Positions 27,356-37,389 are shown, counted from the first letter of the stretch. The stretch is 64,000 bases of DNA from Eubacterium maltosivorans (GCF_002441855.2 NZ_CP029487.1:2294001-2358000), one strand, 5' to 3'. The notes: a model not told the origin generated them from the letters alone. Translations and numbers: made by a program.

Positions 27356-28036
27356 ATGGATAAATACAGAAATACAGATGACGGACAAAGAGAAAACATT
27401 TTATATACAGCAAAATCGCTTTTATTGGAACTGGGATACCGTAAAACAACCATTGCATTAATTGCTGAAAAAGCAGGTGTTTCGGTTGGTTTAGTGAATT
27501 ATTATTTCAAAAAAGAAGAAATTGTAGGACAGATATTTCACGACTTCATTCTTTATATTCGTCTTTTTTTAAATAAAAAGCTCGGCTCTATGATTGAGAA
27601 CCAGTTTCAAATGCACATATTATTTAATCGTATTTTTTTCATCAAAATTTTTGAGACCCCTGCTGCTTTAGAGCTATATAGCATACTCCGTGACAAAGAG
27701 CTTTACCTGGATGTTAGCCACGATTATATTCGAAGCTCCATGTCTGCCATTATCCTGGAATTTGATCTTGATATAGAGCCAAAAATGTTTAGGAAGCTGA
27801 CCATTGCTGAGTATGGCGCCCGAAAAGCACTTTATCAGGATATCTATAATTCTCCAAACAAGGAAATTTCCATAGATTTCACGGACTTTTTATCAACTAT
27901 TTCTGTCCGGCTAGCTGGTGTTACCCCTGAGATCATTGATAAGAATATAAAACACTGTAATAAGCTTATGCGCTATATTGATCTTGACAACATTCATTTT
28001 GAAGATGACTTTCATTCTCTTGATGAAACGCCATAA
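27356..28036 (+). CDS. TetR-family transcriptional regulator
   Basis: 226 residues. The N-terminal helix-turn-helix is typical: ILYTAKSLLLELGYRKTTIALIAEKAGVSVGLVNYYFKKEE (longer motif; residues 15-55) with the GLVNYYFKKEEI recognition end. The C-terminal ligand domain is not assignable. It is divergent from the UroD operon and AT-rich like it, and the palindrome at 27179 is the natural target. AAAGGA precedes the ATG by 7 bases. Probably a repressor released by the operon's substrate. Confidence 0.9.
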   Translation: MDKYRNTDDGQRENILYTAKSLLLELGYRKTTIALIAEKAGVSVGLVNYYFKKEEIVGQIFHDFILYIRLFLNKKLGSMIENQFQMHILFNRIFFIKIFETPAALELYSILRDKELYLDVSHDYIRSSMSAIILEFDLDIEPKMFRKLTIAEYGARKALYQDIYNSPNKEISIDFTDFLSTISVRLAGVTPEIIDKNIKHCNKLMRYIDLDNIHFEDDFHSLDETP

Positions 28037-28062
28037 ACCCGTATCAAATATCAAGAAAATAC

Positions 28063-28098
28063 AAAAGCCCCATTCTTCACAAGAATGGGGCTTTTAAA
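28063..28098. terminator. Bidirectional terminator between tetR-type gene and htpG
   Basis: A 15-bp perfect stem AAAAGCCCCATTCTT/AAGAATGGGGCTTTT with a 3-nt loop. Confidence 0.9.
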
Positions 28099-28123
28099 TG
28101 ATTAAGGCTTTATATGGTCTATA

Positions 28124-30034
28124 TTACACCATCAGCTCACAAATAGAGCGCGCAAATTCTACTGGATCTTCAATGTTCATTCCCTCAATGAGCATGGCCT
28201 GATCGTAAAGCAGGTTGGCATATTTTTTCAGCTTATCGTTATTTTTATCTTCATATGCTTTTTTCATGGCGTCAAACACTGGATGGTTTCCATTGATTTC
28301 GAGAACCTTATCGGCTTTGACGTCGCCGCCCATGGGCTGTGCGTTTAGAACTTTTTCCATTTCTAAGGATATTCCCTCTGTCGAGAAGCACACTGGGTGG
28401 CTTTTCAGTCTTGTGGACAGCTTAACCGCATTTACCTTGCCGTCCAGAGCGCCCTTGATGGCGGTCATTAAATCTTTATTCTCTTCATTTTTGGCTTCAG
28501 ATTCTTTTTTGGCTTCTTCGGACTGTTCGATACCCAGATCATCATCGGAAGCGGAGCGGAATTCTTTGTCATCATACTTCATGAGGCTCTTAAGCGCAAA
28601 TTCATCCACGTCGTCGGTGCAGTAAAGCACTTCGTAGCCCTGATCTAAGAGCAGCTCAATCTGCGGCATTTTCCCAATCTTTTCAATGGAATCACCGCAG
28701 GCATAGTAAATATATTTCTGATCTTCCTTCATTCTGCCGACATATTCTGCAAAGGTGACGGTTTTCTTTTCACTGGAGCTGTAGAACATCACCAGATCCT
28801 TAAGCTTATCAGCATTCATCCCATAGTTTTCATACATACCAAACTTGAGCGGCAGACCAAAGTTTTTATAGAATTCGTCGTATTTTTCACGGTCTTTTTT
28901 CTGCATGTCCATAAGCTCAGAGGTAATTTTCTTTTCAATACGCTGGGCGATGGCCATGACCTGGCGGTCCTGCTGAAGCATTTCTCTTGAGATGTTTAAA
29001 GAAAGGTCCTGTGAGTCGACCAGACCTCTGACAAAGCCAAAGTAGTCCGGAAGCAGATCCTCGCATTTATCCATGATCAGCACACCGCTGGAATACAGCT
29101 GCAGACCTTTTTTAAACTCTTTTGAAAAGTAATTATAGGGCACGTTCGACGGGATAAACAGCAACGCGTCATAGGTGCACACGCCTTCTACATGGGTCGC
29201 GATGACTTTTGCAGGATCGGTATAATCATAATATTTTTCCTTGTAGAAATTGTTATAGTCTTCATCGGTAACTTCGCTTTTATTCTTTTTCCACAAAGGC
29301 ACCATGCTGTTGAGGGTCTCCTCCTCCAGGTAGGTATCGTACTGTGGTTCGTAATCCTCTTTGGCTTTTTCTTCCTCGGAAGTCTCTACCAGGGTACTCT
29401 TTTCCACTTCCATTTTAATGGGGTAGCGGATATAATCGGAATAACGCTTAATCAGCTCTCTGAGACGATATTCTTCCAGATACTGGCTGTATTTTTCATC
29501 ATCGGTATCGTCCATGAGTGTCAGGATGATTTCTGTCCCGACTTCATCTTTATCGCAGGCTTCAATGGTATAGCCCTCCGCGCCTTCTGATTCCCATTCA
29601 TAGGCCACGTCGCTGCCGTCTGCCTTTGTACGGACCTTGATGTCTTTGCTGACCATAAAGGCGGAATAAAAGCCGACGCCAAACTGGCCGATGATATCAA
29701 TATCTTCCTGAGCCTCATGCTCAGACTTAAATTCCAGAGAGCCGCTGTTGGCGATAATGCCAAGGTTTTCTTCCAGCTCTTCCTGGGTCATCCCGATACC
29801 GTTATCGGTAATGGTCAGCGTTTTTGCTTCCTTATCCGGAATAATGTGGATCGCATAGTCTTCTCTTGAGAGGCCGCTGCCGCCTTCCGACATATTTTTA
29901 AAATAACGTTTGTCAATGGCGTCGCTTGCATTTGAGATGATCTCTCTTAAAAAAATCTCTTTGTTTGTATAAATCGAATGAATCATTAAATCCAGCAGGC
30001 GTTTGGATTCTGCCTGGAATTGCTTTTTAGCCAT
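28124..30034 (-). CDS. htpG: Chaperone HtpG (Hsp90)
   Basis: The ATP-dependent Hsp90 chaperone, 636 residues from the chosen start [17 protein letters not shown]. The GHKL ATPase site is intact: [29 protein letters not shown]. The middle-domain catalytic Arg region [11 protein letters not shown] is present and the C-terminal dimerisation domain is complete. A GTG three codons upstream (30043) could also serve, since GGAG lies only 3 bases before the ATG, but family N-termini favour the ATG. The gene is preceded by a perfect CIRCE element, so it is expected to be repressed by HrcA. Confidence 0.96.
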   Translation of the reverse strand: MAKKQFQAESKRLLDLMIHSIYTNKEIFLREIISNASDAIDKRYFKNMSEGGSGLSREDYAIHIIPDKEAKTLTITDNGIGMTQEELEENLGIIANSGSLEFKSEHEAQEDIDIIGQFGVGFYSAFMVSKDIKVRTKADGSDVAYEWESEGAEGYTIEACDKDEVGTEIILTLMDDTDDEKYSQYLEEYRLRELIKRYSDYIRYPIKMEVEKSTLVETSEEEKAKEDYEPQYDTYLEEETLNSMVPLWKKNKSEVTDEDYNNFYKEKYYDYTDPAKVIATHVEGVCTYDALLFIPSNVPYNYFSKEFKKGLQLYSSGVLIMDKCEDLLPDYFGFVRGLVDSQDLSLNISREMLQQDRQVMAIAQRIEKKITSELMDMQKKDREKYDEFYKNFGLPLKFGMYENYGMNADKLKDLVMFYSSSEKKTVTFAEYVGRMKEDQKYIYYACGDSIEKIGKMPQIELLLDQGYEVLYCTDDVDEFALKSLMKYDDKEFRSASDDDLGIEQSEEAKKESEAKNEENKDLMTAIKGALDGKVNAVKLSTRLKSHPVCFSTEGISLEMEKVLNAQPMGGDVKADKVLEINGNHPVFDAMKKAYEDKNNDKLKKYANLLYDQAMLIEGMNIEDPVEFARSICELMV

Positions 30035-30063
30035 AATCTCCACTCACTTTCATTTCGTTATTG

Positions 30064-30090
30064 TTAGCACTCGTTATCTCTGAGTGCTAA
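30064..30090. promoter_or_regulatory. CIRCE element (HrcA operator)
   Basis: TTAGCACTC-N9-GAGTGCTAA, a perfect match to the CIRCE consensus, between the htpG promoter and start codon. Confidence 0.95.
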
Positions 30091-30094
30091 CAAT

Positions 30095-30123
30095 ACTATA
30101 GATCATTCTGATGAAAAAATCAA
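30095..30123 (-). promoter_or_regulatory. htpG promoter
   Basis: On the minus strand, TTGATT (30118-30123), 17-bp spacer, TATAGT (30095-30100), directly upstream of CIRCE. Confidence 0.7.
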
Positions 30124-30274
30124 GATCTTTTGAGGAAAAATTTAAATAATCTTAATGACAATTTTTGTTCTCATAGCTTTCTCCCGTTTTTGTGACGTCT
30201 CAGTTATTACGAGTACCTTTATAAAAACTTAACAAGGATGCTCTGCATCTTCCTTTCCAGAGCATCTAAAACCA

Positions 30275-30310
30275 AAAACCCGCCGGAGTTTCCCTTGCTT
30301 TCCGGCGGGT
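30275..30310 (-). terminator. Terminator of the SBP-kinase operon
   Basis: ACCCGCCGGA/TCCGGCGGGT 10-bp stem, followed on the minus strand by TTTTTGGTTTT. A second perfect hairpin GATGCTCTG/CAGAGCATC sits at 30237-30266. Confidence 0.85.
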
Positions 30311-30321
30311 AAGGCTGATTG

Positions 30322-33300
30322 TTATGATATTTTGGTTTCCAGCACTCGGCGCATCACTACCTGATTGTCATAGAAAAGATCAAACATATCCGGCGCAAAG
30401 AACTTTCCTCTGTCGCGGTACATAATCTCCAGAGCTTCCTCCATTGTGAAGGCCCGCTTATATGGCCTTACAGCCGTCAGGGCGTCGAAAACATCTGCGA
30501 TGGAAAGCGCCTGTACATAAAGCGGAATCTCATTTCCCTTTAAGCCACAGGGATACCCGCTGCCGTCCCACCGCTCATGATGATACAGCGCCATATCTCT
30601 GGCATAGTTCAGGAAATCATCCGGGTGTGTGTTGTCAATAATTTTCTGTACCATATCGCCGCCGATCTGGCTGTGGGTTTTCATATGGTCAAATTCTTCC
30701 GGTGTAAGCGGTCCCGGTTTTTTTAGCACCTCATCCCGGATTCCAATCTTGCCGATATCGTGCATGGCGGAGGCCTGAAGCATATCTGCCCTGGTTTCTT
30801 TCGGAAAAGCCTTCTTATACTGCGGCGTTTTTTCCAGAATTTCAAGCAGCGCCCTGAAATACCGGGTGGTATTTTTCACATGACTGCCGGTGGTACCATC
30901 TCTGGACTCGATGGCCTCTGCCCAGCCCTGGTTCATCATCTTTTGCAAATCCTCGATGCGGCTGGTTTTTTTCCGGACAATTTCCTCCAGATTGTTCTGG
31001 TAGCCATACAGCTCTATCTGTGCGTCAACTCTGGCCAGCATGGCGACATGGTCGAATGGTTTGGTGATAAAATCCTTTGCTCCTAAGAGAAATCCCTTCT
31101 GTTCGCTTTCAGAATCTTTCTGTCCGGTCAGAAAAATGACGGGTATCCTCCGGTATTCGGGCTGTTTTCGTATCTGCCTCAGGGTTTCATAGCCATCGAT
31201 TCCAGGCATTTGAATATCCAGCAGGATCATGTCTGGTCTGCCAATTTTAAGGTAACGCAGCAGCTGTTCTCCCGAAATCAGTTTTGTAAGCCGGTAATGC
31301 GTCTGGAGCACACTCTCCGCCAGATCCAGATTAACCGGGTTATCATCGACCACAGCAATGTTTTTTCTGCTGTCCGTTCTCTCTTCCTGTACCTGCTCCT
31401 GTTCGCAGGGGCTTTCCCCTTCACGGTAGGTATCCAGTATCTCGGCGGCCCACTCAAACTCATAGCGCTCGTAGCAGTCACGCAGCTCATTGAGAAGAAG
31501 CGTGCTTTTTTCATCGCAAAGGTAATGCGTTTTTTCAGAAAAAAGAGCTTTCAGCATTTCTGTATCATAGGTTTTAAAGGCTTTTTCCAACTGGTTCAGC
31601 ACACAGCTGTCAAAGTAAATATCATTTTGTTTTTCGGGCTGATTTTCCATTTCAGTCCGGTTTAAAAAACCTTCAATCTCTTTAACCGCGCGGCTTACAC
31701 GTACGGTGAAAACTGGCAGCGTGGTACGGATTTTCGCCAGGTCTTTCTCATTTCCCTGCTGCTCCATCTTTTCGGCCAGCGCAGCAAGACCGGCAGCCGA
31801 AACAGCCGCACAGGCTCCCTTAAGACCATGTACCTCGATGATAAAACGCCGCATGTCGTTTTTGATTAACTCTGGCAGATCGGCTGTTTTGTCCTGGACG
31901 GTACGGTAAAATGTTCTTAAAATCTGGGTGTAAACAGAAATTGAACCGATCCGCGTAATCCCATCCCGGAAATCGATCTCCTCGGTTCTATAGCGCAGCA
32001 GCCACTGGGGAATATTCTCCGTTGCAGGACCAGTCTCTTTCTGCTGTCCGTCTGCCCTTGTATCGTTGGCCGCTTTCAGCCATTTTCTCAGGATGTCATG
32101 CATCCTGTGAATGTCGATGGGTTTTGCTAAAAAGCCGTTAAAGCCTTCGTTTTTATAAAACTGCTGGGCCTCCCGCGTGGCATTGGCGGTCAGTGCAATA
32201 ATGGGCAATTTTTTATATTTTTCATCCGGCAGGGCCCTGATTGTTTTCAAAGCCTCTACTCCATCCATCTCAGGCATCATATGATCCATAAACACGAGAT
32301 CGTAGTCCTGCTTCTGGACTGCCGCCACTGCCGCCACACCGGAAACGGCAAAATCAATCTGCATGCCGTAGGGCTCCATAAGTCCCTCGGCGATCTGAAG
32401 GTTCAGCTCATTGTCATCCACCACCAGTACAGAGACAAAAGGCATGGAACGAACCATGGTATTGCCTGCTCCGGGCTGTTTAGACGGACTGCTGATTTTT
32501 TCATTCTTATTAAGCACCATTGCCAGCTGCCCTGTGAACAGAGGAAGATAGACGCTTGTGTCATTCATCAGCGGATGTTCATTCAGATTCAACAGCGTGA
32601 TAAAAGCAGCGTTTCCCATCTGTTCGGCGGTGTCAAGCATTCTTAAAACGGCTCGTTTGGCAAGGATATGTGTGTAACGGTTCTTTTCCATATACATATC
32701 AAAGGTTTCCCGCGTGTCACACAAGTCATAAGGTACGCCCAGTTTATCAAGGCAGTCTCCCTCGTAACGCCGCAAAAGCTCTGATGTTTCATAGACCAGT
32801 ATCCTCAGCTTTCCGTTCACTTTTCCAACCATCGGCGTCTCGTCAGAAATCCCCTGGCAGACTGTCGCGGTAAAAACAGACCCTTTCCCATATTCGCTTT
32901 TCACCTTAATTCCTCCGCCCATCATTTCACAGAGGCTTTTGGCGATGCTGAGGCCAAGGCCGGTTCCCTCAACATTTCGGTTTCTGTGGGTATCTATCTG
33001 ATTAAAGCTTGTAAAAAGCTTGTCCATATCTTTTTCTTTAATGCCAATGCCTGTATCCCGGACTTCAAACCGCAGGCAAAGCTGTCCGTTCTGGCCTTTC
33101 TCAAAGCTGATCCCGAGACGGATATAACCTTCATTTGTAAATTTAACGGCGTTGCCGACAAGGTTCAGAAGAATCTGCTTGGTTCTTCCCATATCCCCGA
33201 TGAGCGCTTTCGGAATCATGGGATCAACATCGGTGAGGAATTCCACAGGCTTTTCGCCTATCCGTACAGCGATGATTACTGTCAAATCATAAAGCAGGGA

Positions 33301-34506
33301 TTCCAGCTCATAAGGGGCTTCTGTAACCGTAAATTTCCCTGAATCCATTTTTGAGATATCCAGAATATCATTGATAATGGTCAGGAGGCCTTTCCCCGAG
33401 TTCATAATGCTCAGTACCTGATCGCGCTGCTTTGAGGTCAGATCATCCCTCAAAAGGATCTCGCTGATTCCCACCACCGCGTTCATTGGCGTGCGCAGTT
33501 CATGGCTGACATTGGCCAAAAAAGCTGATTTTTCGTCTGCTACCCTTTTCCGGCTTCTGGATACTGTATAAGAAAACACAGCAAAAAGTCCCAGAGCCAT
33601 AAAAATAATCAGCATTGCTACTGCGATGACAATAAGCTCACGGGTCAAAGCCACGGTTTTTCCAACCACCACATCTTTTGCGACAACATTGACAACAGTC
33701 CAGCCGTTAAAGCCAATGGGCTTATAATAAGCGTATTTTTCCACGCCCATATTGGAATAGAGGGTCATTCCCTCCTTGTGAGCCGCCACATCATTTTTCA
33801 GGCTTTCCAAGCTGTAGCCTTCTTTAAAGCTGACACTTTCCAGCGCCCTGTACAGATTGTTAAAATCGAGGCTCTTGGTCCGGAGCACTGTATCGCCTTT
33901 CTGATCAATGATATAGGCATACCCTTCTCCGCCGAAACTGTCAAAGCTCAAAACCTTCCCCAGGTTTCTGATATCCATCATCGCCACCAGCACGCCGCTG
34001 CCGCCATCTTTTTCCCTCAGGGGCACTGCGAGCACAATGCCGCTGACTGCACGGTCTGTAAAAATTTTTCGGGTCAGGTCTCCAATGGCAGGCTGTCCCG
34101 CCATCGCCTCCTTGAAATAACGCTCATCATTGATACTTCCGCTCTGAGTTGAATCCGTGGCCCGCAGCATGCCGTCCGCAGCGGCATAGCCTGTATAGGC
34201 AAAGCCATACTGTTCCGCAAGGTCTTTCAGATAACGGATCCGTTCATTCTCCGAATCCATGGAGGCAACCGCTGAGGCGGCAGAGGACAGTGCCTGCTGA
34301 GTATCGTTGACTACGGTAGTCATATTTGTGCCGATGTAAGTAGCAACCTCTGAGAGATGCCTTTTATTCTCTTCTTCAAGGGCATTGTCAAATTTTCTGA
34401 TATAAGCAGCCGCGATTCCTGCCAGCACGGCAAAAAAACAAAGAAAAATCACACTGATGAGTACTGCCTGCTTTTTATTTTTGATCAGCATCTTACTTTT
34501 TTTCAA
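30322..34506 (-). CDS. Hybrid histidine kinase with REC, HPt, REC and HD-GYP domains
   Basis: A 1394-residue membrane protein. Membrane helices at about 14-36 and 290-314 flank an extracellular sensor (Cache-like, with GYAYIIDQKGDTVLR). Then come DHp (SHELRTP, His335), HATPase (N box NLVGNAVKF at 448; G boxes at 484-489 and 514-518), receiver 1 (Asp741), HPt (EVHGLKG, His893), receiver 2 (Asp1097) and a C-terminal HD-GYP domain (HD at 1249-1250; HHERWDGSGYPCGL at 1309-1322). All phosphorelay and HD-GYP residues are intact, so it should convert an external signal into c-di-GMP hydrolysis within one chain. It lies 39 bp behind a binding-protein gene that has no transporter genes. Confidence 0.92.
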   Translation of the reverse strand: MKKSKMLIKNKKQAVLISVIFLCFFAVLAGIAAAYIRKFDNALEEENKRHLSEVATYIGTNMTTVVNDTQQALSSAASAVASMDSENERIRYLKDLAEQYGFAYTGYAAADGMLRATDSTQSGSINDERYFKEAMAGQPAIGDLTRKIFTDRAVSGIVLAVPLREKDGGSGVLVAMMDIRNLGKVLSFDSFGGEGYAYIIDQKGDTVLRTKSLDFNNLYRALESVSFKEGYSLESLKNDVAAHKEGMTLYSNMGVEKYAYYKPIGFNGWTVVNVVAKDVVVGKTVALTRELIVIAVAMLIIFMALGLFAVFSYTVSRSRKRVADEKSAFLANVSHELRTPMNAVVGISEILLRDDLTSKQRDQVLSIMNSGKGLLTIINDILDISKMDSGKFTVTEAPYELESLLYDLTVIIAVRIGEKPVEFLTDVDPMIPKALIGDMGRTKQILLNLVGNAVKFTNEGYIRLGISFEKGQNGQLCLRFEVRDTGIGIKEKDMDKLFTSFNQIDTHRNRNVEGTGLGLSIAKSLCEMMGGGIKVKSEYGKGSVFTATVCQGISDETPMVGKVNGKLRILVYETSELLRRYEGDCLDKLGVPYDLCDTRETFDMYMEKNRYTHILAKRAVLRMLDTAEQMGNAAFITLLNLNEHPLMNDTSVYLPLFTGQLAMVLNKNEKISSPSKQPGAGNTMVRSMPFVSVLVVDDNELNLQIAEGLMEPYGMQIDFAVSGVAAVAAVQKQDYDLVFMDHMMPEMDGVEALKTIRALPDEKYKKLPIIALTANATREAQQFYKNEGFNGFLAKPIDIHRMHDILRKWLKAANDTRADGQQKETGPATENIPQWLLRYRTEEIDFRDGITRIGSISVYTQILRTFYRTVQDKTADLPELIKNDMRRFIIEVHGLKGACAAVSAAGLAALAEKMEQQGNEKDLAKIRTTLPVFTVRVSRAVKEIEGFLNRTEMENQPEKQNDIYFDSCVLNQLEKAFKTYDTEMLKALFSEKTHYLCDEKSTLLLNELRDCYERYEFEWAAEILDTYREGESPCEQEQVQEERTDSRKNIAVVDDNPVNLDLAESVLQTHYRLTKLISGEQLLRYLKIGRPDMILLDIQMPGIDGYETLRQIRKQPEYRRIPVIFLTGQKDSESEQKGFLLGAKDFITKPFDHVAMLARVDAQIELYGYQNNLEEIVRKKTSRIEDLQKMMNQGWAEAIESRDGTTGSHVKNTTRYFRALLEILEKTPQYKKAFPKETRADMLQASAMHDIGKIGIRDEVLKKPGPLTPEEFDHMKTHSQIGGDMVQKIIDNTHPDDFLNYARDMALYHHERWDGSGYPCGLKGNEIPLYVQALSIADVFDALTAVRPYKRAFTMEEALEIMYRDRGKFFAPDMFDLFYDNQVVMRRVLETKIS

Positions 34507-34545
34507 AGGATGCCCTCCTTATATCCATAGGGATAAAATATAATC

Positions 34546-35850
34546 CTACGGTTCATTCCCGGCTGCGCGGCTTTTACGCGCGTTGTCCATATCCCTCAGG
34601 CAGGCGTCGGCTGTGTAATCCGTTTCCTGCATGTATCGTTGTATATAAGCCGCGTCGACCTGGGAAAAGCCTTTTAGTCTGAGCCAGGTAACGGAATCAT
34701 AAAAATGCTGCTCGATCAGCCGGTCTGCCTCCACATACTGAGGGGTGGATATACTCCCCACCTGATTTTTGAAAATGGGAGCGGTATAAATACCCTCATA
34801 GTCGATATTATAATTGTAAGGATCGGCCATAAAAGTGATAAGGTCCAGCGCCGCATCGAGGTTTACACTGTTCTTACTGGCAAGCAGCAGCATTTGGTTT
34901 GGGCCTTCAAAGCATCCCTCCTCAGGAACGCCGATAAAGGCCGGCATCAGGCCAAATTGTGAGGCGTCTCCTTCAAAATCGGTATAAAGCCAGGTATCCC
35001 AGCAGATCATCATGGCATAACGCTCACTGGACATGGCACTGCTCATTCCCTCCCAGTTATTATCTGCGTAGCTATCGCCAAAGTATCCCTTCTGCGCAAT
35101 GGTGCGGTACCACTGCACGATTGTTTTCATTTCCGGTATATCTGTATAAGAGAGGGTATTGTTATTGAGCCCTTCCAGTATTTCAGATTTCGAGGTAAAG
35201 CTGTCCATTGGAAACTGGCAGAGCAGCATGGTGCTGCCTTCATTGGGAAGGTACACAGGCGTTACGCCTTTTTCATAAAGAACCGCACAAACCTGCATAA
35301 ATTCCTCCTGTGTGCGGGGAATCTCCAGATCATACGCCTTAAAAATCTTTTTATTGTACAGCATTCCGGAAACAGAGGCCTCCCCATGAGGCAGACCGAT
35401 CACTTTACCATTGTAAATGGTCTGATTAAGGGCTGTATCTGTCAGGTCCTCCACCCATTGTGCCCCGGTGAAATCATAAAAATTTTCCTCTGGCTTCAGG
35501 TTATCCAGATTAATTCCGCCATAGCTCAACAGTATATCCGGCTTTTGCGCAGTATTGGATTGAAAAGCCGCCGGCACCTCCTCTGACATTTCCTGCTTCG
35601 AAAGATATCTTATCTCAAGGGTATTCCCCGTTATTTCCTGGTAGCGTTCAAAGGCCTTTTTTTGATAAGGCCGCTTAAGGTCGGTGTCATCGCCCCAGAT
35701 GGTAATGGTCCGGTTCGATACAGTTCCCCATTCGTATTGGGGCGTTTCAAAGGCTGTCACCGACACGGTTTCTTTTTTCTGCCCGCAGCCTGTTAAAAGA
35801 AGCGCCGCTATCGCCACAAGGCAGACGCTCCGGCCAATATGCTTTTTCAT
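34546..35850 (-). CDS. Extracellular solute-binding lipoprotein, likely kinase accessory
   Basis: 434 residues with a lipoprotein signal peptide: MKKHIGRSVCLVAIAALLLTGC, lipobox LLTGC with Cys22. The mature part looks like a family-1 (sugar-type) ABC binding protein: ITIWGDDTDLKRPYQKKAFERY near the start and the MMICWDTWLYTDF and QMLLLASKN segments. No ABC permease or ATPase gene is nearby; the next gene is the large hybrid kinase. An orphan binding protein beside a sensor kinase usually presents its ligand to the sensor domain, so a sensing rather than uptake role is inferred. GAGGGAAAA precedes the ATG. Confidence 0.87.
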   Translation of the reverse strand: MKKHIGRSVCLVAIAALLLTGCGQKKETVSVTAFETPQYEWGTVSNRTITIWGDDTDLKRPYQKKAFERYQEITGNTLEIRYLSKQEMSEEVPAAFQSNTAQKPDILLSYGGINLDNLKPEENFYDFTGAQWVEDLTDTALNQTIYNGKVIGLPHGEASVSGMLYNKKIFKAYDLEIPRTQEEFMQVCAVLYEKGVTPVYLPNEGSTMLLCQFPMDSFTSKSEILEGLNNNTLSYTDIPEMKTIVQWYRTIAQKGYFGDSYADNNWEGMSSAMSSERYAMMICWDTWLYTDFEGDASQFGLMPAFIGVPEEGCFEGPNQMLLLASKNSVNLDAALDLITFMADPYNYNIDYEGIYTAPIFKNQVGSISTPQYVEADRLIEQHFYDSVTWLRLKGFSQVDAAYIQRYMQETDYTADACLRDMDNARKSRAAGNEP

Positions 35851-35910
35851 TTTTCCCTCTATTTGATGCCGATCGACATATTATTTATTATTTAATCATT
35901 TACATATAAA

Positions 35911-35939
35911 ATTATATCCCTTTTTCCGGTATTATTCAA
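35911..35939 (-). promoter_or_regulatory. Promoter of the SBP-kinase operon
   Basis: On the minus strand, TTGAAT (35934-35939), 17-bp spacer, TATAAT (35911-35916). Confidence 0.7.
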
Positions 35940-35974
35940 CAGGATAAAATCATTATCACTAATAAGTGATTAAA

Positions 35975-36004
35975 AATAAAAAAGCGGCACCCTAAGGGTG
36001 CCGC
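35975..36004 (-). terminator. Terminator of the transaldolase-like gene
   Basis: GCGGCACC-CTAA-GGGTGCCGC stem (35984-36004) with a T-rich run on the minus strand. An extra small stem ATCACT/AGTGAT lies at about 35955-35970. Confidence 0.85.
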
Positions 36005-36013
36005 AGCATTGGC

Positions 36014-36670
36014 TTAATATTTTTCCTTCAGCATTTCTCCATGCCTGTTAAAGGTTTCGATGGCCGAAACTGCCAGCTCCTTGTTCATCATCTTTTCGAA
36101 GATATTATAAGGAATGGTAACAGAATGCGCGCCGCAGGCCAGGGTCTGTATGACCTGGTTGGTATTCTTAAAGCTTGCGCCCAGAATCTCACAGTCTAAC
36201 TGGTGTTCATCAATAAAATCGCGGATAATGGAAACCGCCTTGTAGGGGTCCAGATCGTTGTTGGACATGCGGTTAATGTAAGGCGCAATACTGTCGCAGC
36301 CCGCCAGCGCGGCAAATATCCCCTGATCCGCAGAGTAAACGGCTGTCCCCAGAATTCTGCAGTCCGGGTATTTTTCGCGTATCTGCTTTACCACCTCCAG
36401 CCCTGCAATATCCATTGGTATTTTAAGACCGACACGCCCCGCGTTGTCGAGGGACAGAATTGTCTCGCAGTCCTCCAGGCGCTCCTCCACTGTTTCACCG
36501 ATGGCCTGCACATAGATAAAACGCACCCCCATCTCCAGGATTTCACGCACCTTTTCCGCTCTGGGGGTCCGCTCGTTAAGAAGAATGGTTGGATTGGTCG
36601 TAACGCCTTTAAAAACGCCGGTTCTCATGGCCTTTTTAATTTCCTCAATATTCGCTGTATCTAAAAACAT
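36014..36670 (-). CDS. Transaldolase-family protein (fructose-6-phosphate aldolase-like)
   Basis: 218 residues, the short form of the class I transaldolase family. The N-terminal MFLDTANIEEI and GVTTNPTILL motifs are typical. The Schiff-base lysine is in VGLKIPMDIAGL (residue about 85). The segment LGTAVYSADQGIFAALAG and the C-terminal NTNQVIQTLACGAHSVTIPYNIF complete the barrel. Short members include FSA and TalC; they transfer or cleave dihydroxyacetone units of sugar phosphates. Monocistronic, flanked by terminators on both sides. Real transaldolase versus aldolase activity cannot be settled by eye. Confidence 0.88.
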   Translation of the reverse strand: MFLDTANIEEIKKAMRTGVFKGVTTNPTILLNERTPRAEKVREILEMGVRFIYVQAIGETVEERLEDCETILSLDNAGRVGLKIPMDIAGLEVVKQIREKYPDCRILGTAVYSADQGIFAALAGCDSIAPYINRMSNNDLDPYKAVSIIRDFIDEHQLDCEILGASFKNTNQVIQTLACGAHSVTIPYNIFEKMMNKELAVSAIETFNRHGEMLKEKY

Positions 36671-36731
36671 TTTTTATTCCTCCCTTTATTTTGTGCAACG
36701 ATTATAACAAAACTGTCTTAAAATATTTCAA

Positions 36732-36770
36732 AAAAAGCTCCGGAGTCAGTTTCTCTGACCTCCGGAGCTC
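36732..36770 (-). terminator. Terminator of the rubrerythrin gene
   Basis: AGCTCCGGAGTCAG pairs with CTGACCTCCGGAGCT (one bulged base), followed on the minus strand by TTTTTTTG. Confidence 0.85.
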
Positions 36771-36789
36771 GGTTCGTTCTAAATGTTCT

Positions 36790-37389
36790 TTAATAAGCTT
36801 CTACAAATAATTCAAAGTATTCTCTGCCGTGCTTGCAGGCCGGGCATACCTTTGGCGCTTCCTTGCCTTCGCTGATATAGCCGCAGTTTCCGCATTTCCA
36901 TTTGACAGATTCTGAACGCTTAAATACGCGTTCCTTTTCAATGTTTTCAGCTAATTTTAAATAGCGGGCTTCATGGGCTTTTTCAACCTCTACAATATAT
37001 TTGAAGGTAGCCGCAATATCTTTAAAGCCTTCTTCTTCAGCGGTTTTTCCAAAGTTATTGTACAAGTCGCTCCATTCTTCGCGTTCGCCGGCAGCGGCGT
37101 TGATCAGATTGGTGCGGGTGTCGTCACTCAAGCTGACAGGATATTCTGCGGTAAAGCCGACCATCATGGCTTCGCCGTCCAGACCTTCATTTTCCACGAT
37201 GTATTTGTAGAACATTTCGGCGTGTTCTTTTTCATTGGCTGCTGTTTCCAAAAAAATATTCTGGATCTGAATATAGCCTTCCTTTTTAGCTTTTGACGCA
37301 AAAAAAGTATAACGGTTGCGGGCCTGGCTTTCACCTGCAAATGCCTTCATCAGATTTTCCAGTGTTTTCGTTCCTTTTAATTTACCCAT
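36790..37389 (-). CDS. rbr: Rubrerythrin
   Basis: A 199-residue peroxide-reducing protein of anaerobes. The N-terminal four-helix domain carries the diiron ligands (AFAGESQARNRY, ANEKEHAEMF, and later EEEGF and VEKAHEARY). The C-terminal rubredoxin-like site is CGNCGY...CPACKHG with four Cys. The start is MGKLKGTKTLE, with AAGGAGG 10 bases upstream; the longer frame begins with a TTG and is not needed. It protects against hydrogen peroxide by using rubredoxin- or NADH-derived electrons. Confidence 0.95.
   Translation of the reverse strand: MGKLKGTKTLENLMKAFAGESQARNRYTFFASKAKKEGYIQIQNIFLETAANEKEHAEMFYKYIVENEGLDGEAMMVGFTAEYPVSLSDDTRTNLINAAAGEREEWSDLYNNFGKTAEEEGFKDIAATFKYIVEVEKAHEARYLKLAENIEKERVFKRSESVKWKCGNCGYISEGKEAPKVCPACKHGREYFELFVEAY

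Noticed and set aside
36014-36670. Full-length transaldolase of the pentose phosphate pathway
   Set aside because: The protein is of the short FSA/TalC type, so only a family-level call is made.
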